The position numbers and the translations under genes were made by a program. Below, in pieces: positions 1-8,773 of a stretch of DNA of 64,000 bases (its first letter is position 1; the number at the start of each line of letters is the position of its first letter). This DNA comes from a virus. Under the pieces are notes generated by a model. That model ran no database searches. It was not told the DNA's origin and saw only the letters and a list, made by a program, of their open reading frames with translations. The stretch covers positions 1 to 64,000 of the IMG/VR virus record IMGVR_UViG_3300042563_003307; one strand, written 5' to 3'.

Positions 1-10
1 TTCCACAATA

Positions 11-26
11 TTGATTATATTTACAT
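11..26 (+). promoter_or_regulatory. class A promoter (copy 1)
   Basis: TTGATTATATTTACAT followed by ATCTAATTAAAACA, the same core found at nine other sites on the minus strand. It lies 22 bases before the ATG of the RadA-like gene. The TTTTACCG box expected 11 nt further upstream would fall off the left edge of the window. Confidence 0.8.
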
Positions 27-47
27 ATCTAATTAAAACACCACATT

Positions 48-1157
48 ATGAACAGACAATCTTACTTAATCCGCACACAACCTAACGAATTCATCGTTTT
101 AGTAAACACGAAAAACCCAATTGACACCCTCTTAATCGAGCCTGGTCATTCAAAATATACTTGGGTCCAAAACCAAGACGCTAACCGTATTATCAACATC
201 ACCGAAACTGGTAGATGGACAAGTAATAAGGACTATAATAACGATTACGGAACCTCAACATCTAAACAACCTCAATCGGTTAACCCTTGTGCCCCTGTTG
301 AGGTTACACTTACCAAATTAGACGACTTAAATATCGATGATTCCCTATTTACCAGCCTTCCAACTGGAACTATCTTTGACCAGTTTTGTTCAACTGAAGG
401 TGGATTCTTACCTGGAACTAATATAATGGCTGCTGGAGCTCCTGGTGTCGGTAAAACAACAGTGCTATTAGAACTTCTATCTAAGCTATCTGCTCAAGGT
501 AAACGGGTCTTATTTATATCTGCCGAAATGAACCAGATAGATATGGCACGTTACCTTAAAAGATTCCCACACTGGGGACAATTACCTATCCTTTTCCTAT
601 CTGACTACACTGAGTCTTGTCCAAAAGGAGTAATTGAAGGTGTACTTAACCAAGGATGGGACGTTGTCTTAACCGATTCATATACCGAAGTTAACGATAC
701 CATCAAGGAGGAATGTAACATGACCAGAGGTAAAACCGAAAAATGGTTCCTAGACCTAATGACTCAGCATAATAAAGGTGGTAACAAGACGAAAACATAT
801 ACAACCTTCGTAACTATCCTGCAATTATCTAAAGGTGGTAATTTCGTTGGTTCTAATAAACTGAAACACATGACAACTGCGATGATGATGTTGGACTGGG
901 ACGGAAACGAAAACTCAGGTAGAAGGTTCATGGAGTTCTCTAAAAACAGAACAGGTCAAGTCGGTAAAAAACTATATTTCGAATTATCAGATGGTGTTTC
1001 CTTCGACGAAGGCCGATATACAAGAGACCTATTTAACGACGAGGTCCTAGCTGAGGAAAGAAAAGCCCTAACAGGAGAAAGTAATGCCTTCGACAAACTA
1101 TTCGGTTTCGACAAGGATGCCGTACCTGAGGAATTAAAAACCCTGGTAGAACTATAA
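48..1157 (+). CDS. RadA/RecA-like ATPase
   Basis: Predicted RecA-fold ATPase of 369 aa, probably acting in recombination or branch migration of phage DNA. Walker A GAPGVGKTT is at about residues 130-138, followed by RVLFISAEMNQIDMARYLKR, which matches the RadA/Sms type after the P-loop. A Walker B-like strand (WDVVLTDS) and a C-terminal EFSKNRTG that resembles the RadA KNRFG motif support RadA over DnaB or UvsX. The N-terminal 100 residues are not recognised and no zinc finger is seen. It is the only plus-strand gene in the window and has its own class A promoter, as expected for an early DNA-metabolism gene. The fold is clear; the exact subfamily is an inference. Confidence 0.8.
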   Translation: MNRQSYLIRTQPNEFIVLVNTKNPIDTLLIEPGHSKYTWVQNQDANRIINITETGRWTSNKDYNNDYGTSTSKQPQSVNPCAPVEVTLTKLDDLNIDDSLFTSLPTGTIFDQFCSTEGGFLPGTNIMAAGAPGVGKTTVLLELLSKLSAQGKRVLFISAEMNQIDMARYLKRFPHWGQLPILFLSDYTESCPKGVIEGVLNQGWDVVLTDSYTEVNDTIKEECNMTRGKTEKWFLDLMTQHNKGGNKTKTYTTFVTILQLSKGGNFVGSNKLKHMTTAMMMLDWDGNENSGRRFMEFSKNRTGQVGKKLYFELSDGVSFDEGRYTRDLFNDEVLAEERKALTGESNAFDKLFGFDKDAVPEELKTLVEL

Positions 1158-1814
1158 CAAATATACGGCTGGCAGCCGAAACTGCCTTAATTAGATAGAG
1201 ATTTCCGGGAGTGTGGTGTTCCCGGAATTCTTGTATTCCGAGGCTGGCAGTTTCAAAATACCCGCTGGGGCAAGGGACGATTACCAATGGCCGGGCAAGG
1301 CAGAATTGTTTCACCCGCTGCGGCACTAGGAACTGGTAGAAATCTGGTGCTGGGCATGGTTTCGGTTGGTTTTTGTGGTGCCCAGGAGTGTGGAGAGGGT
1401 CCGGAGTGTCTCGGAGGGTGACCCAACTCGACGAGAGGTTTAAGGCCCAATGAGGAACATTGAGGAACATGAAGGGGCCCTTAGAGGAACATTGAGGTGA
1501 CATTGCGAGCTTGGAGTGCCTGCTATATATCATTTTAATAAAAAAGGTAGAACTGGGGTACCTGGTTGGCTGGAGATTGAAAGGGGTTAGGGAGGGTTGG
1601 TAGGACCATAAGGGGCTTAGAATCTGGACAGGTATGGGGGTCAGGAGGGGTAGAAGGGTTCTTTATAGGGGGTTTATATCCTTATACTGTTATTCTTATA
1701 TCTGTATATCTATATAGAGGTTTAGATGTCTTAGATGTTTTTGTTTTAGGTTTATTAGATTTATTTCTTTTTTATTGTGGGGGAGGGGTGGATTCCGGAC
1801 GTGCCGGACCTAAA
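1158..1814. other. structured G-rich strand-switch region
   Basis: About 650 bases between convergent transcription units without a convincing gene. It is far richer in G on the plus strand than its surroundings. It holds CGGCT/AGCCG (1166-1178), a long-range pair GAAACTGCC/GGCAGTTTC (1178-1186 with 1246-1254) enclosing a strong hairpin TTCCGGGA/TCCCGGAA (1203-1227), three copies of GAGGAACAT (1452, 1462, 1484) and several runs of 3-5 G between about 1575 and 1800 that could form quadruplexes. Origin, terminator or non-coding RNA are all possible. Confidence 0.5.
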
Positions 1815-1841
1815 TAAAAAAGAGGACCTTTAGGGTCCTCT
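1815..1841 (-). terminator. rho-independent terminator
   Basis: AGAGGACC - TTTAG - GGTCCTCT hairpin (1821-1841); on the minus strand it is followed by six T. It sits immediately downstream of the last leftward gene (stop at 1848) and closes the leftward virion operon. Confidence 0.85.
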
Positions 1842-1847
1842 GTGTGG

Positions 1848-2093
1848 TTATTTTTGTATGTCTATAATATCGTATTTGTGGAAACCCTTTTCTATGTTCC
1901 GGATGGCAGCATCGATATCAGTATACTTGCCTTTCCACTGGGTTTCAAAATTACCTTTTACTGTAATTCCTTTAAATCCGTCTGGCGATGCACCTTGGAT
2001 TGTTGTAGTGTCAAATGGTTTATCATAGATAATTTCAATTTGGTATTTACTGGATTCATTTAAGAACGCTTCAAAGGGTTTGATATGTTTCAT
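1848..2093 (-). CDS. small leader-tagged protein, putative internal (packaged) protein
   Basis: 81 aa. It starts MKHIKPFEAFLNESS, the shared leader of about a dozen proteins in this window that resembles the capsid-targeting sequence of T4 internal proteins; predicted processing after FLNE would leave a mature protein of about 68 aa. The rest is a small alpha/beta protein I do not recognise. Its start overlaps the stop of the preceding leader-tagged gene, so the two are co-translated. Packaging in the capsid is an inference from the leader. Confidence 0.7.
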   Translation of the reverse strand: MKHIKPFEAFLNESSKYQIEIIYDKPFDTTTIQGASPDGFKGITVKGNFETQWKGKYTDIDAAIRNIEKGFHKYDIIDIQK

Positions 2094-2497
2094 AATTTTA
2101 AGTAGTTTACTTTGAGTTTGGTTTCTCCTAGGGCCCAGGCCTTAGTGAGTCTGTGGTGGCCGTCGTAGATTACAGGTCCTTCTGGGTATTCGATAACATT
2201 TATTGTTTTGACTTTACCCTCTCTAAGTATCATCTCTGTAACCTTACTAGATTGTATATTCCTTTGAGTGATATGTATATCCTTTGGGTTAATGGTTTTA
2301 GGTTTGGCCTTGTCCTCGTTCTCCTCCCATGTTTGGACTATTTCGCTCCAGGGACGGTTACTGATTTGGAAGATACCATCTATTCGTTTTGCATCATCGA
2401 ATATAGAACCCTTTGGAAGTCCTTCTACCTTTTCGATAGCGGCTTCCTGTTTTTTGGATTCATTTAGGAATTGTTCGAATAGTTTTACAAGTTTCAT
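2090..2497 (-). CDS. leader-tagged ParB/sulfiredoxin-like protein
   Basis: 135 aa. The leader MKLVKLFEQFLNESK is followed by a ParB/Srx-like domain: residues about 70-135 contain KPKTINPKDIHITQ, a short helical stretch, VIEYPEGPVIYDGHHRL and a terminal beta strand. DGHHRL corresponds to the ParB-type D-G-x-H-R box that binds nucleotide in CTPases or is catalytic in ParB-like nucleases. This would be an enzyme delivered with the genome if the leader works as in T4. Nuclease, CTPase or Srx-like activity cannot be told apart from sequence. Confidence 0.7.
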   Translation of the reverse strand: MKLVKLFEQFLNESKKQEAAIEKVEGLPKGSIFDDAKRIDGIFQISNRPWSEIVQTWEENEDKAKPKTINPKDIHITQRNIQSSKVTEMILREGKVKTINVIEYPEGPVIYDGHHRLTKAWALGETKLKVNYLKL

Positions 2498-2500
2498 AGA

Positions 2501-3085
2501 TTAATAGTATGATGGTTCTCCTCTTGTTGCGAATAATGCGGTGATGTATGGTTTACCATCATTAGTGATAATTGCATATCCTCTATCATGTAACCAAGTT
2601 CTAAATTCATTGGCAGTTGAGTTAAAATAGGATTTTGAACTATTCCCAATCTTAAGATCGATAATCGGTTCTCCATCTTCTAGTTTTCCTGCCTTTCCGC
2701 CTTTAAGTGGAATATGGATTAAGGGTCTATTAGGTGTTGTATTACTCTTTTCTGGAGTTAATTTAACGTCCCAATCAAATGATTTTTGTAGGTCCTTCAT
2801 TAGGGCACTGAATACTTTTTGTTTTTCAATGTCTTTAATATCAACTACATCATATCCTGCAGCACGGATTCCGTCTTCAAATTCAGCTCTCATTTCTGGA
2901 GTAAAATCAAGTACCTCTAGGTCTTGGTTCCATGCCCATCTAGAGATGAATTTATCAACATCTTGATTTATTGTTACGTATGGCAATCTATCTGTTTTAT
3001 CAGTGGTTGCCTTCTTAATCATTCCTTTGATACTATAACTTTTAGCCTCGTTTACGAATTGTTCGAATAGTTTTATTTTTTTCAT
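2501..3085 (-). CDS. leader-tagged protein, putative internal protein
   Basis: 194 aa beginning MKKIKLFEQFVNEAKS, with predicted cleavage after FVNE. The mature part (about 180 aa) is not recognised; it is mixed alpha/beta with a basic middle section and ends in ATRGEPSYY. It is the first gene of a three-gene run of leader-tagged proteins. Four bases separate it from the next gene. Confidence 0.7.
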   Translation of the reverse strand: MKKIKLFEQFVNEAKSYSIKGMIKKATTDKTDRLPYVTINQDVDKFISRWAWNQDLEVLDFTPEMRAEFEDGIRAAGYDVVDIKDIEKQKVFSALMKDLQKSFDWDVKLTPEKSNTTPNRPLIHIPLKGGKAGKLEDGEPIIDLKIGNSSKSYFNSTANEFRTWLHDRGYAIITNDGKPYITALFATRGEPSYY

Positions 3086-3108
3086 GATGTGGTTTTATTT
3101 TCTTTTAT

Positions 3109-3276
3109 TTATTTGATTTTTAGGTAGAGTTCTATGATTGAACTGTGTGTTAGGTATATTTGCAAATGACGAGAATCAAGTGTCATATTGTGCTTGATTC
3201 TCGTCACTATTTCTTTTATGTATCTTTGAGGTACATATCCAGTGTCAACATACGCTTTCCATTCCTTATTAGTCAT
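3109..3276 (-). CDS. small hypothetical protein (55 aa)
   Basis: Short reading frame of 55 codons starting MTNKEWKAYVDTGYVPQRYI and ending YLKIK. Its ATG overlaps the stop of the upstream PD-(D/E)XK-like gene (GATGACTAA), a coupling typical of this genome, and it fills a gap that would otherwise be empty. It contains a perfect 13-bp inverted repeat (3168-3180 with 3193-3205) inside the coding sequence. No family recognised. Confidence 0.5.
   Translation of the reverse strand: MTNKEWKAYVDTGYVPQRYIKEIVTRIKHNMTLDSRHLQIYLTHSSIIELYLKIK
3168..3205. repeat. 13-bp perfect inverted repeat
   Basis: GACGAGAATCAAG and CTTGATTCTCGTC separated by 12 bases. There is no T-run directly after it on either strand, so it is a weaker terminator candidate than the others; it lies inside the 55-aa reading frame. 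Confidence 0.7.
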
Positions 3277-4444
3277 CTAAATTATGGTCTATTGTAGGGT
3301 CTTTGATGGTTCTCTCTACAAAATATAGAGATGATGTTGATACCTGTGCTGGTACAAAATCTGTTGTGATATTTATTGTATTTTTACGGAAGACGATGTA
3401 AACTAGTCCAGCATGGATTTGGTTTACAGCCTTCTGCATGTCTACTTCTAAGTCTTTTGGATTTCGGACATATTTTAATCGCTTTAATTCTGATAAAACG
3501 TAGGTTGCTGTTTGGTCAGTTTTTGCTACGTGAAATGTAATGGTATCTCCTGTTATTAGAGCAGGGTCTAATAAGTCGATACTCAATTCGATTGGCTTTG
3601 AATTTGGTCCTCTTAGAATAACATTAGTATATCCTTGTAGACTATTTTCAACTTTAGCGGCTTGTTCGTAGAATGCATTAATGTTTTTGAAATCGGTTTT
3701 ATTACATTCACCTGACATAATGGTTCCTTTTCTTCCCATTAGGTAATTTGCTGCTGCCGTCATTTCAGCAGAGAAGTATTTGCTTATATCAAATTTAGGT
3801 TTTCCAGCAGAATATCCTGTTAGTTTATCGATTCTTGATAGCGTATCACTAATCTCTCTCCAAAATTCAAAGTTACTAACTTTTGATTTTACACCAGCTC
3901 TAATCGCTGAATTTCCATTACTATAATCTTTAACTTCAAAAGCATCTTTGTTGTTAATAATAACATCATAGCTCTCTCCACCACCTTGAATTACTGCACC
4001 TTTAATTAACCATGCAATAAGGGCTTCTCCTTTTCCAAGTCCTGTTGGCTTTTGGTCGAATAATTTACCAAGTACTGAATTTCTGTTTGAATACATCGAA
4101 ACGGTTAAGTCCTTTGGTGCAATTGCTGAATATAAATATTTTGCTAGCTCTACTGACTCTTTTGGATTCAGTGATGCAAAATAATTTAGAATGAAAGTTG
4201 TTGGAATTCCATTTGGATAGTTTTTTGCAAACTCTTTATAATCTACAATTTTTCCTTGTGAGTTAATTGCATTAATTAGAGCCATATTTCCATGAAGAGA
4301 ACCTGGATTATCTACCTCTCCTTGCATACTATCTGCATTAACCTTTTCATTTAATGTTAAATCAAAAGAATTCACTATTGCAGAATCTATTGATGTGTTT
4401 AATGCCGCTTCAAAACGGGCTTTAAAATCTCCTACTGTACTCAT
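3269..4444 (-). CDS. PD-(D/E)XK nuclease-like protein in the virion region
   Basis: 391 aa, unrecognised as a whole. Residues about 145-185 read GKGEALIAWLIKGA, then GGGESYDVII and AFEVKDYS. The spacing E...D-x(8-10)-EVK is that of a PD-(D/E)XK nuclease active site, with the upstream helix carrying GKGE as in many restriction-type nucleases. It lies among leader-tagged genes but lacks the leader itself. It could be a structural or packaged nuclease. The assignment rests on one motif block, so the function is tentative; the gene itself is certain. Confidence 0.6.
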   Translation of the reverse strand: MSTVGDFKARFEAALNTSIDSAIVNSFDLTLNEKVNADSMQGEVDNPGSLHGNMALINAINSQGKIVDYKEFAKNYPNGIPTTFILNYFASLNPKESVELAKYLYSAIAPKDLTVSMYSNRNSVLGKLFDQKPTGLGKGEALIAWLIKGAVIQGGGESYDVIINNKDAFEVKDYSNGNSAIRAGVKSKVSNFEFWREISDTLSRIDKLTGYSAGKPKFDISKYFSAEMTAAANYLMGRKGTIMSGECNKTDFKNINAFYEQAAKVENSLQGYTNVILRGPNSKPIELSIDLLDPALITGDTITFHVAKTDQTATYVLSELKRLKYVRNPKDLEVDMQKAVNQIHAGLVYIVFRKNTINITTDFVPAQVSTSSLYFVERTIKDPTIDHNLDD

Positions 4445-4450
4445 AATTTT

Positions 4451-5002
4451 CTAGTGTTTAGCAAGATGTGTCTTGATCGTTGTACCAAGTTCACTCTCTA
4501 GTTGTTTTATTAGTTTTATATTGTTTCTATCGTCGTCGAAGAACGTGATATCCGTGTAACCCTGGTCAATAAACCAGCGCATTGCATCCTGTTTTCTTTG
4601 TTGTATGTTTCCGGTAAGTCCGTGAACTGGGTCATTAACTGCCCAAATTAGTTTTTTATCGATATGGAATCCTAAGTGAAAGCGGAACCATTCATATATC
4701 ATCGATTGATTATCTCTAGCAGTAATAACTCCAATCGCAACTCCATTCTTGTAGTTTGTTGTAAGTACCTTAAAGTATTTATCGATTAATCGCCCAGCTT
4801 TCATAATCTCTAAGGATCTGAATTGGTCAAAGTTAACCAAGTGGTTTTGACCCTTCTCGTAAGAGTTAAACTCTTCTGGAGTCAGTTCAAAGGATTTTCC
4901 GGTCTTGGTATCAGTGACTACGATTTTAGCGGGTGTAATTGCTATTGTATCATCAATATCAAAAATAAGGATTTTATCAGTAGTATACTTTTCGTTTAAC
5001 AT
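4451..5002 (-). CDS. HAD-superfamily phosphatase
   Basis: 183 aa. All HAD motifs are visible: I, LIFDIDDTIA; II, VITARD; III, a lysine in QQRKQDAM; IV, FFDDDRNNI. The size and the large insertion between motifs I and II suit a C1-capped phosphatase similar to the 3'-phosphatase half of T4 PseT, but no kinase domain is present. A GATATATAA element lies 22 nt upstream, so it is probably expressed late with the fibre genes. The substrate is unknown. Confidence 0.7.
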   Translation of the reverse strand: MLNEKYTTDKILIFDIDDTIAITPAKIVVTDTKTGKSFELTPEEFNSYEKGQNHLVNFDQFRSLEIMKAGRLIDKYFKVLTTNYKNGVAIGVITARDNQSMIYEWFRFHLGFHIDKKLIWAVNDPVHGLTGNIQQRKQDAMRWFIDQGYTDITFFDDDRNNIKLIKQLESELGTTIKTHLAKH

Positions 5003-5023
5003 GACATTTGATATTATTTAGTA

Positions 5024-5032
5024 TTATATATC
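5024..5032 (-). promoter_or_regulatory. GATATATAA putative late promoter
   Basis: TTTGATATATAATAC on the minus strand, 21 nt before the HAD gene start. Same element as at eight or more other leftward gene starts. Confidence 0.5.
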
Positions 5033-5047
5033 AAATTTTAGTAATGT

Positions 5048-5278
5048 TTAAGCTTGCAAATCGATATTTGGCTCTTCTAAAAAGTCTTCATTGATATTTT
5101 CAGCGTATTCATTGATATTTTCAATGTATACTATATTAAAAAAAGATAATCTTTGTTTTAATTCATTTAGTGAATTAAAATACTCTAGATGCGGCTGACC
5201 TGTTTCTACTACCTGGCCTTCTAAAAGTTCTCCATAATGAAAAACATCGGTTTCGTTGTGCGCTAAAAAATATCTCAT
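5048..5278 (-). CDS. small hypothetical protein downstream of BspA-repeat fibre
   Basis: 76 aa, acidic, start MRYFLAHNETDVFHYGELL. It overlaps the stop of the BspA-repeat fibre by 4 nt (ATGA), so it is translated with it. A similar short protein after a fibre gene is often a fibre assembly factor in T4-type phages, but nothing in the sequence proves that role here. Confidence 0.6.
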   Translation of the reverse strand: MRYFLAHNETDVFHYGELLEGQVVETGQPHLEYFNSLNELKQRLSFFNIVYIENINEYAENINEDFLEEPNIDLQA

Positions 5279-8070
5279 ATTTGTCCTCCATCTATTATTG
5301 TCCAGTTATTTGGAGCTGATGTTAATATTGCTCTTTCTGGAGCTGCAGCTGCACTATATTTAGTTGTTCCAAAGCTAATTACTTTATTTGCAAGAACTGG
5401 TCTAGATGACCAGCCTTCAAGTAAATTATCGTAGTCTGTAGTTGATAATCCTATTCCATCTGCGAAGGTTTCGTTTAATATAGTAGAAGAATTAAATGAG
5501 GTTACCAATGAAACATTCCAAGAATTAAGATTTTGATTAAAACTAGCAGCGTTATAAAACATAGCAGTCATATCTGTAACTTTAGCAGTATTCCAATTTC
5601 CAATGTTTTGGTTAAACTGGCTTACAGCGTTTCCTGTCTTATTAAAAAACATATATGACATATTAGTAGCCTCCAAAGTGTCCCATGCATTATATGTAGA
5701 AGCTCCAATAGTAACACTAAATGTTCTTAAATTTTGATTAAATAATGGTTGATTTTTAAACATATTTAAAAACGTTTTTACTTTTGATGTGTTAAAATTT
5801 CTAATAGAATTAAATGAAGAATTATTAAATACTCCTTGTGCATCAGAATTTAATAAATTTGCATTAAACATACTCGACATATCTGTTACGTTTAGCGTGT
5901 CCCACGCAGTGTATGTAGAAGCTCCAACTGTTACTTGTTTTGTTCCTACGCTTTTATCATAAAGAATTTGTCCTCTAAACATGCTCTGCATTGTAGTAAC
6001 TTTTGATGTGTTCCAATTATCTATATTCTGATTAAAAATTCCGGTATTACGATAAACACCAAAGACATTAGACATATTCGTTACATTTAATGTGTCCCAT
6101 GCAGTATACGTAACGCCATTAATAGTAGTTACTGTTGTGTTTATATCGCGATTAAATAATGGTTGATTTTGAAACATTGCAGCAAATGTTGTTACTTTTG
6201 ATGTATTCCAATTACCAATAGCTGAACTGCCTCCACTATTAAATACCCCGCTAAGTGTATTTGCTGTAGTATATGCATTAAGCATACCAGACATGTTTGT
6301 TACATTTAATGTGTCCCACGCAGTATACGTAACACCATTAATAGTAGATACCCTTGTTCCAATAGGTTGATTAAATGATTGTTGACAATTAAACAAACTT
6401 GCCATTGTAGTAACCTTTGATGTGTTCCAGTGTTTAATTGAATCGCTTCCACCATTATTAAATGATCCCGCCCGTACTGAGCTATTACTGGTGAAAGCAT
6501 TAGATAAACTCGTAACATTTTCAATATTCCATGCGGTATATGTATTACCGCCAACCGTTACTACTTTGGTTCCAACATCTTGATTAAAAAATGCCTGTCT
6601 TTGACAAAAAGCAACAAGTGTTGTAACTTTAGACGTATTCCAGTTTTTAATACTATTTGAGCCTCCATTATTAAATATCCCAAAAGAATCTGCGGTATTT
6701 AAGAAAGAATTGAACATAAATGACATAGAAGTTACGTTTAACGTGTCCCATGCTGTGTAAGTAACACCATTTACGGTTACTACTTTGGTACCAATATCAT
6801 AATTAAACACTGGATTACCCGAAAACATAGAGTTCATTAATGTTACCTTAGACGTATTCCAATTCTTAATACTGTCTGAACCTCCATTATTAAACTTGCT
6901 AGGAGGTACAGCAACCCCTGTAGCAGCGGCACTTTGGAACATACTACTCATATCAGTTACATTTAAAGTATCCCAGGCAGTATAAGTAACGCCGTTCACG
7001 GTTACAACTTTAGTTCCGATATCTTGATTAAACGCAGTATTTCTTGCAAACATTGCTGACATATTTGTAACTTTAGAAGTATTCCAGTTACTTATTGGCT
7101 GGTTAAATGACGTATAAGTTCCACCTGGCACCGTTCCATCTGCTCCAAACATAAACCTCATAGAAGTTGCGTTTGACGTGTCCCATTTATTAATATCGGG
7201 ACTACCTCCGTTGTTAAACTTAGCAGCGTGTACAAACATTAATTCAAATGTAGTAACATTGGAAGTATTCCAATTACTGATATTGTCATCAAAATTAATA
7301 TTGCCATCAAAGACTGAAAACATGTTTGTAATACTTGATGTATTCCATTCATTAATCCGATTAACTCGTACTAAACGAGTACAAGAGTGAAGCAGTCGAA
7401 AAAAACTCGTCATTCCAGTTGTGTCAAGAACATCTCTTACATTATCCAGCATTAAATTACCACAACCCATAAATATGGCAGTGTTATCTCCTGGTCTTAA
7501 AGGACCCCACCATCCAATTGATAAAATCTTAAGTCTATCTCCAGTATTATTAAATGTCCATCCTGTTACAGTTCCTGCTATATAAACATTATATGTTCCT
7601 GTTGTTGCGTAAGTATGCGTTGTTTGTGCTTGGTCCCAGGTTGTTATTGTATCTGATGTTCCATCGCCCCAATAAACAGTACAATTGTAAGTACCGGTAC
7701 TAACTAATGGTAATTTGAATTGTGCTGCAGTACTACTACCAGTCGATATGTTATCAGTTTTGATTACGAAATTAAAAGAATTTCTAATAGTAAAAAAGTT
7801 ACTTGTAGATTTAACACTACCCTTGGAGTTGGTTGCTTTAACTACACATCTTAATATTCCATTACTAATGTCCGGAAGTGTGTAAGTGTTTGCAGTAGCT
7901 CCTGATATTGGGCTACCCTCTAAAAACCATTGGTATGTATATGTTGATGTTGGACCGTCAAATACACCATCAGTTACAGATAGCACTGAACCAATCGATG
8001 TATTTCCACTTACTACCGGAGCGGCAATAAATTGTCCCTGTTTTTTTCTAGATGATATTATACGTCTCAT
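5275..8070 (-). CDS. BspA/DUF285-repeat tail fibre or adhesin
   Basis: 931 aa. Residues about 15-95 look like an immunoglobulin-like domain (GVFDGPTSTYTYQWFLEG). Residues about 95-180 look like a PKD-type domain with VYWGDGTSD. From about 200 to 900 there are roughly ten units built on WNTSKVTNMSAMF and FNQDIGTKVVTVNGVTYTAW, the DUF285/BspA-like leucine-rich-type repeat found in surface proteins of Bacteroidota, mycoplasmas and other host-associated bacteria. It is a likely receptor-binding fibre. Alternating FNQ/WDT/NMS/MF units give a solenoid. A bacterial surface-protein fold in the phage fibre suggests domain capture from a host-type gene. Confidence 0.85.
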   Translation of the reverse strand: MRRIISSRKKQGQFIAAPVVSGNTSIGSVLSVTDGVFDGPTSTYTYQWFLEGSPISGATANTYTLPDISNGILRCVVKATNSKGSVKSTSNFFTIRNSFNFVIKTDNISTGSSTAAQFKLPLVSTGTYNCTVYWGDGTSDTITTWDQAQTTHTYATTGTYNVYIAGTVTGWTFNNTGDRLKILSIGWWGPLRPGDNTAIFMGCGNLMLDNVRDVLDTTGMTSFFRLLHSCTRLVRVNRINEWNTSSITNMFSVFDGNINFDDNISNWNTSNVTTFELMFVHAAKFNNGGSPDINKWDTSNATSMRFMFGADGTVPGGTYTSFNQPISNWNTSKVTNMSAMFARNTAFNQDIGTKVVTVNGVTYTAWDTLNVTDMSSMFQSAAATGVAVPPSKFNNGGSDSIKNWNTSKVTLMNSMFSGNPVFNYDIGTKVVTVNGVTYTAWDTLNVTSMSFMFNSFLNTADSFGIFNNGGSNSIKNWNTSKVTTLVAFCQRQAFFNQDVGTKVVTVGGNTYTAWNIENVTSLSNAFTSNSSVRAGSFNNGGSDSIKHWNTSKVTTMASLFNCQQSFNQPIGTRVSTINGVTYTAWDTLNVTNMSGMLNAYTTANTLSGVFNSGGSSAIGNWNTSKVTTFAAMFQNQPLFNRDINTTVTTINGVTYTAWDTLNVTNMSNVFGVYRNTGIFNQNIDNWNTSKVTTMQSMFRGQILYDKSVGTKQVTVGASTYTAWDTLNVTDMSSMFNANLLNSDAQGVFNNSSFNSIRNFNTSKVKTFLNMFKNQPLFNQNLRTFSVTIGASTYNAWDTLEATNMSYMFFNKTGNAVSQFNQNIGNWNTAKVTDMTAMFYNAASFNQNLNSWNVSLVTSFNSSTILNETFADGIGLSTTDYDNLLEGWSSRPVLANKVISFGTTKYSAAAAPERAILTSAPNNWTIIDGGQI

Positions 8071-8315
8071 CCAAGTAATGGTGCTAAATAGTCTGCGATT
8101 GCCGCTTCTGTTGCATATGGTACTGCAGCATCATCTTGAAAATCTGTAAAATTTATTATAGTCAGCGTGGAGATATTAGTAACTCCTGTGTGAATTAATG
8201 TAACTGATGTTGCAGTAAACTCTAAAATTGAGTAAAGCGCTGCATTTCCATATGTAGTTGTTCCATCTGTTTCTATTCTTAGTTGATTATCAACCTTCCA
8301 AACTTTTGTTGCCAT
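8067..8315 (-). CDS. small virion-region protein
   Basis: 82 aa, start MATKVWKVDNQLRIETDGTT. Beta-rich, not recognised. Its stop overlaps the start of the BspA-repeat fibre by 4 nt, so it belongs to the same translational unit. A GATATATAA element lies 40 nt upstream. Confidence 0.65.
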   Translation of the reverse strand: MATKVWKVDNQLRIETDGTTTYGNAALYSILEFTATSVTLIHTGVTNISTLTIINFTDFQDDAAVPYATEAAIADYLAPLLG

Positions 8316-8354
8316 CTTTATTGTTTTAAGTATTTTTATAAAGTATTAATTAAC

Positions 8355-8363
8355 TTATATATC
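8355..8363 (-). promoter_or_regulatory. GATATATAA putative late promoter
   Basis: CAGATATATAAG on the minus strand, upstream of the 82-aa gene and the BspA fibre. The 8316-8382 gap holds nothing else visible. Confidence 0.5.
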
Positions 8364-8382
8364 TGTTTAATTCGATGTACGA

Positions 8383-8763
8383 TTATAGTATTATTGCATT
8401 GCGAGGAGGATCAGGCACGGTCACTGTAATAGAAACTGGATTTTTTAGTGCTTCTATTTGATTTGCAATACTAGTTTCTATTGCTAATACCTTCTCTTCT
8501 CCCATTGCTGCTTTTGTCCAAGCAACTGTTTGCTCACTTGTAAGTTCATTAAAAGGTATAAAATCTGCAACGTTTTCTGTATTTAATATTTGCATTCCAA
8601 AACTAGATGCTGTAATTGGTGTTGTTGAGTAATTTATTCCTCCTATTACATTATAATGTACATTGTGTATTACATTAGTGTAATCTCCTAGCGTCGGATA
8701 TATGTCAACCCTATTGCAATTCCAATTGTAGATAATTTCTGAAATTTCGGTTTGTTCTGGCAT
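8383..8763 (-). CDS. DUF7936-like phage protein, paralogue 1
   Basis: 126 aa. It shares the layout of the adjacent 127-aa protein: an N-terminal strand, a D...VIHNVHY segment, F-(I/T)-P-(F/Y)-N, a tryptophan-containing helix and a terminal LKNP-type segment. That pattern matches a small protein common in T4-type phages (DUF7936 type). The C-terminal tail is ITVTVPDPPRNAIIL. Function unknown; probably a virion or assembly protein because it sits among fibre genes. Confidence 0.6.
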   Translation of the reverse strand: MPEQTEISEIIYNWNCNRVDIYPTLGDYTNVIHNVHYNVIGGINYSTTPITASSFGMQILNTENVADFIPFNELTSEQTVAWTKAAMGEEKVLAIETSIANQIEALKNPVSITVTVPDPPRNAIIL

Positions 8764-8773
8764 TTTTGTTTAA

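Noticed and set aside
1033-1533. 166-residue minus-strand open frame overlapping the end of the RadA-like gene
   Set aside because: No domain, odd composition, overlaps an intact gene and lies in the structured G-rich region.
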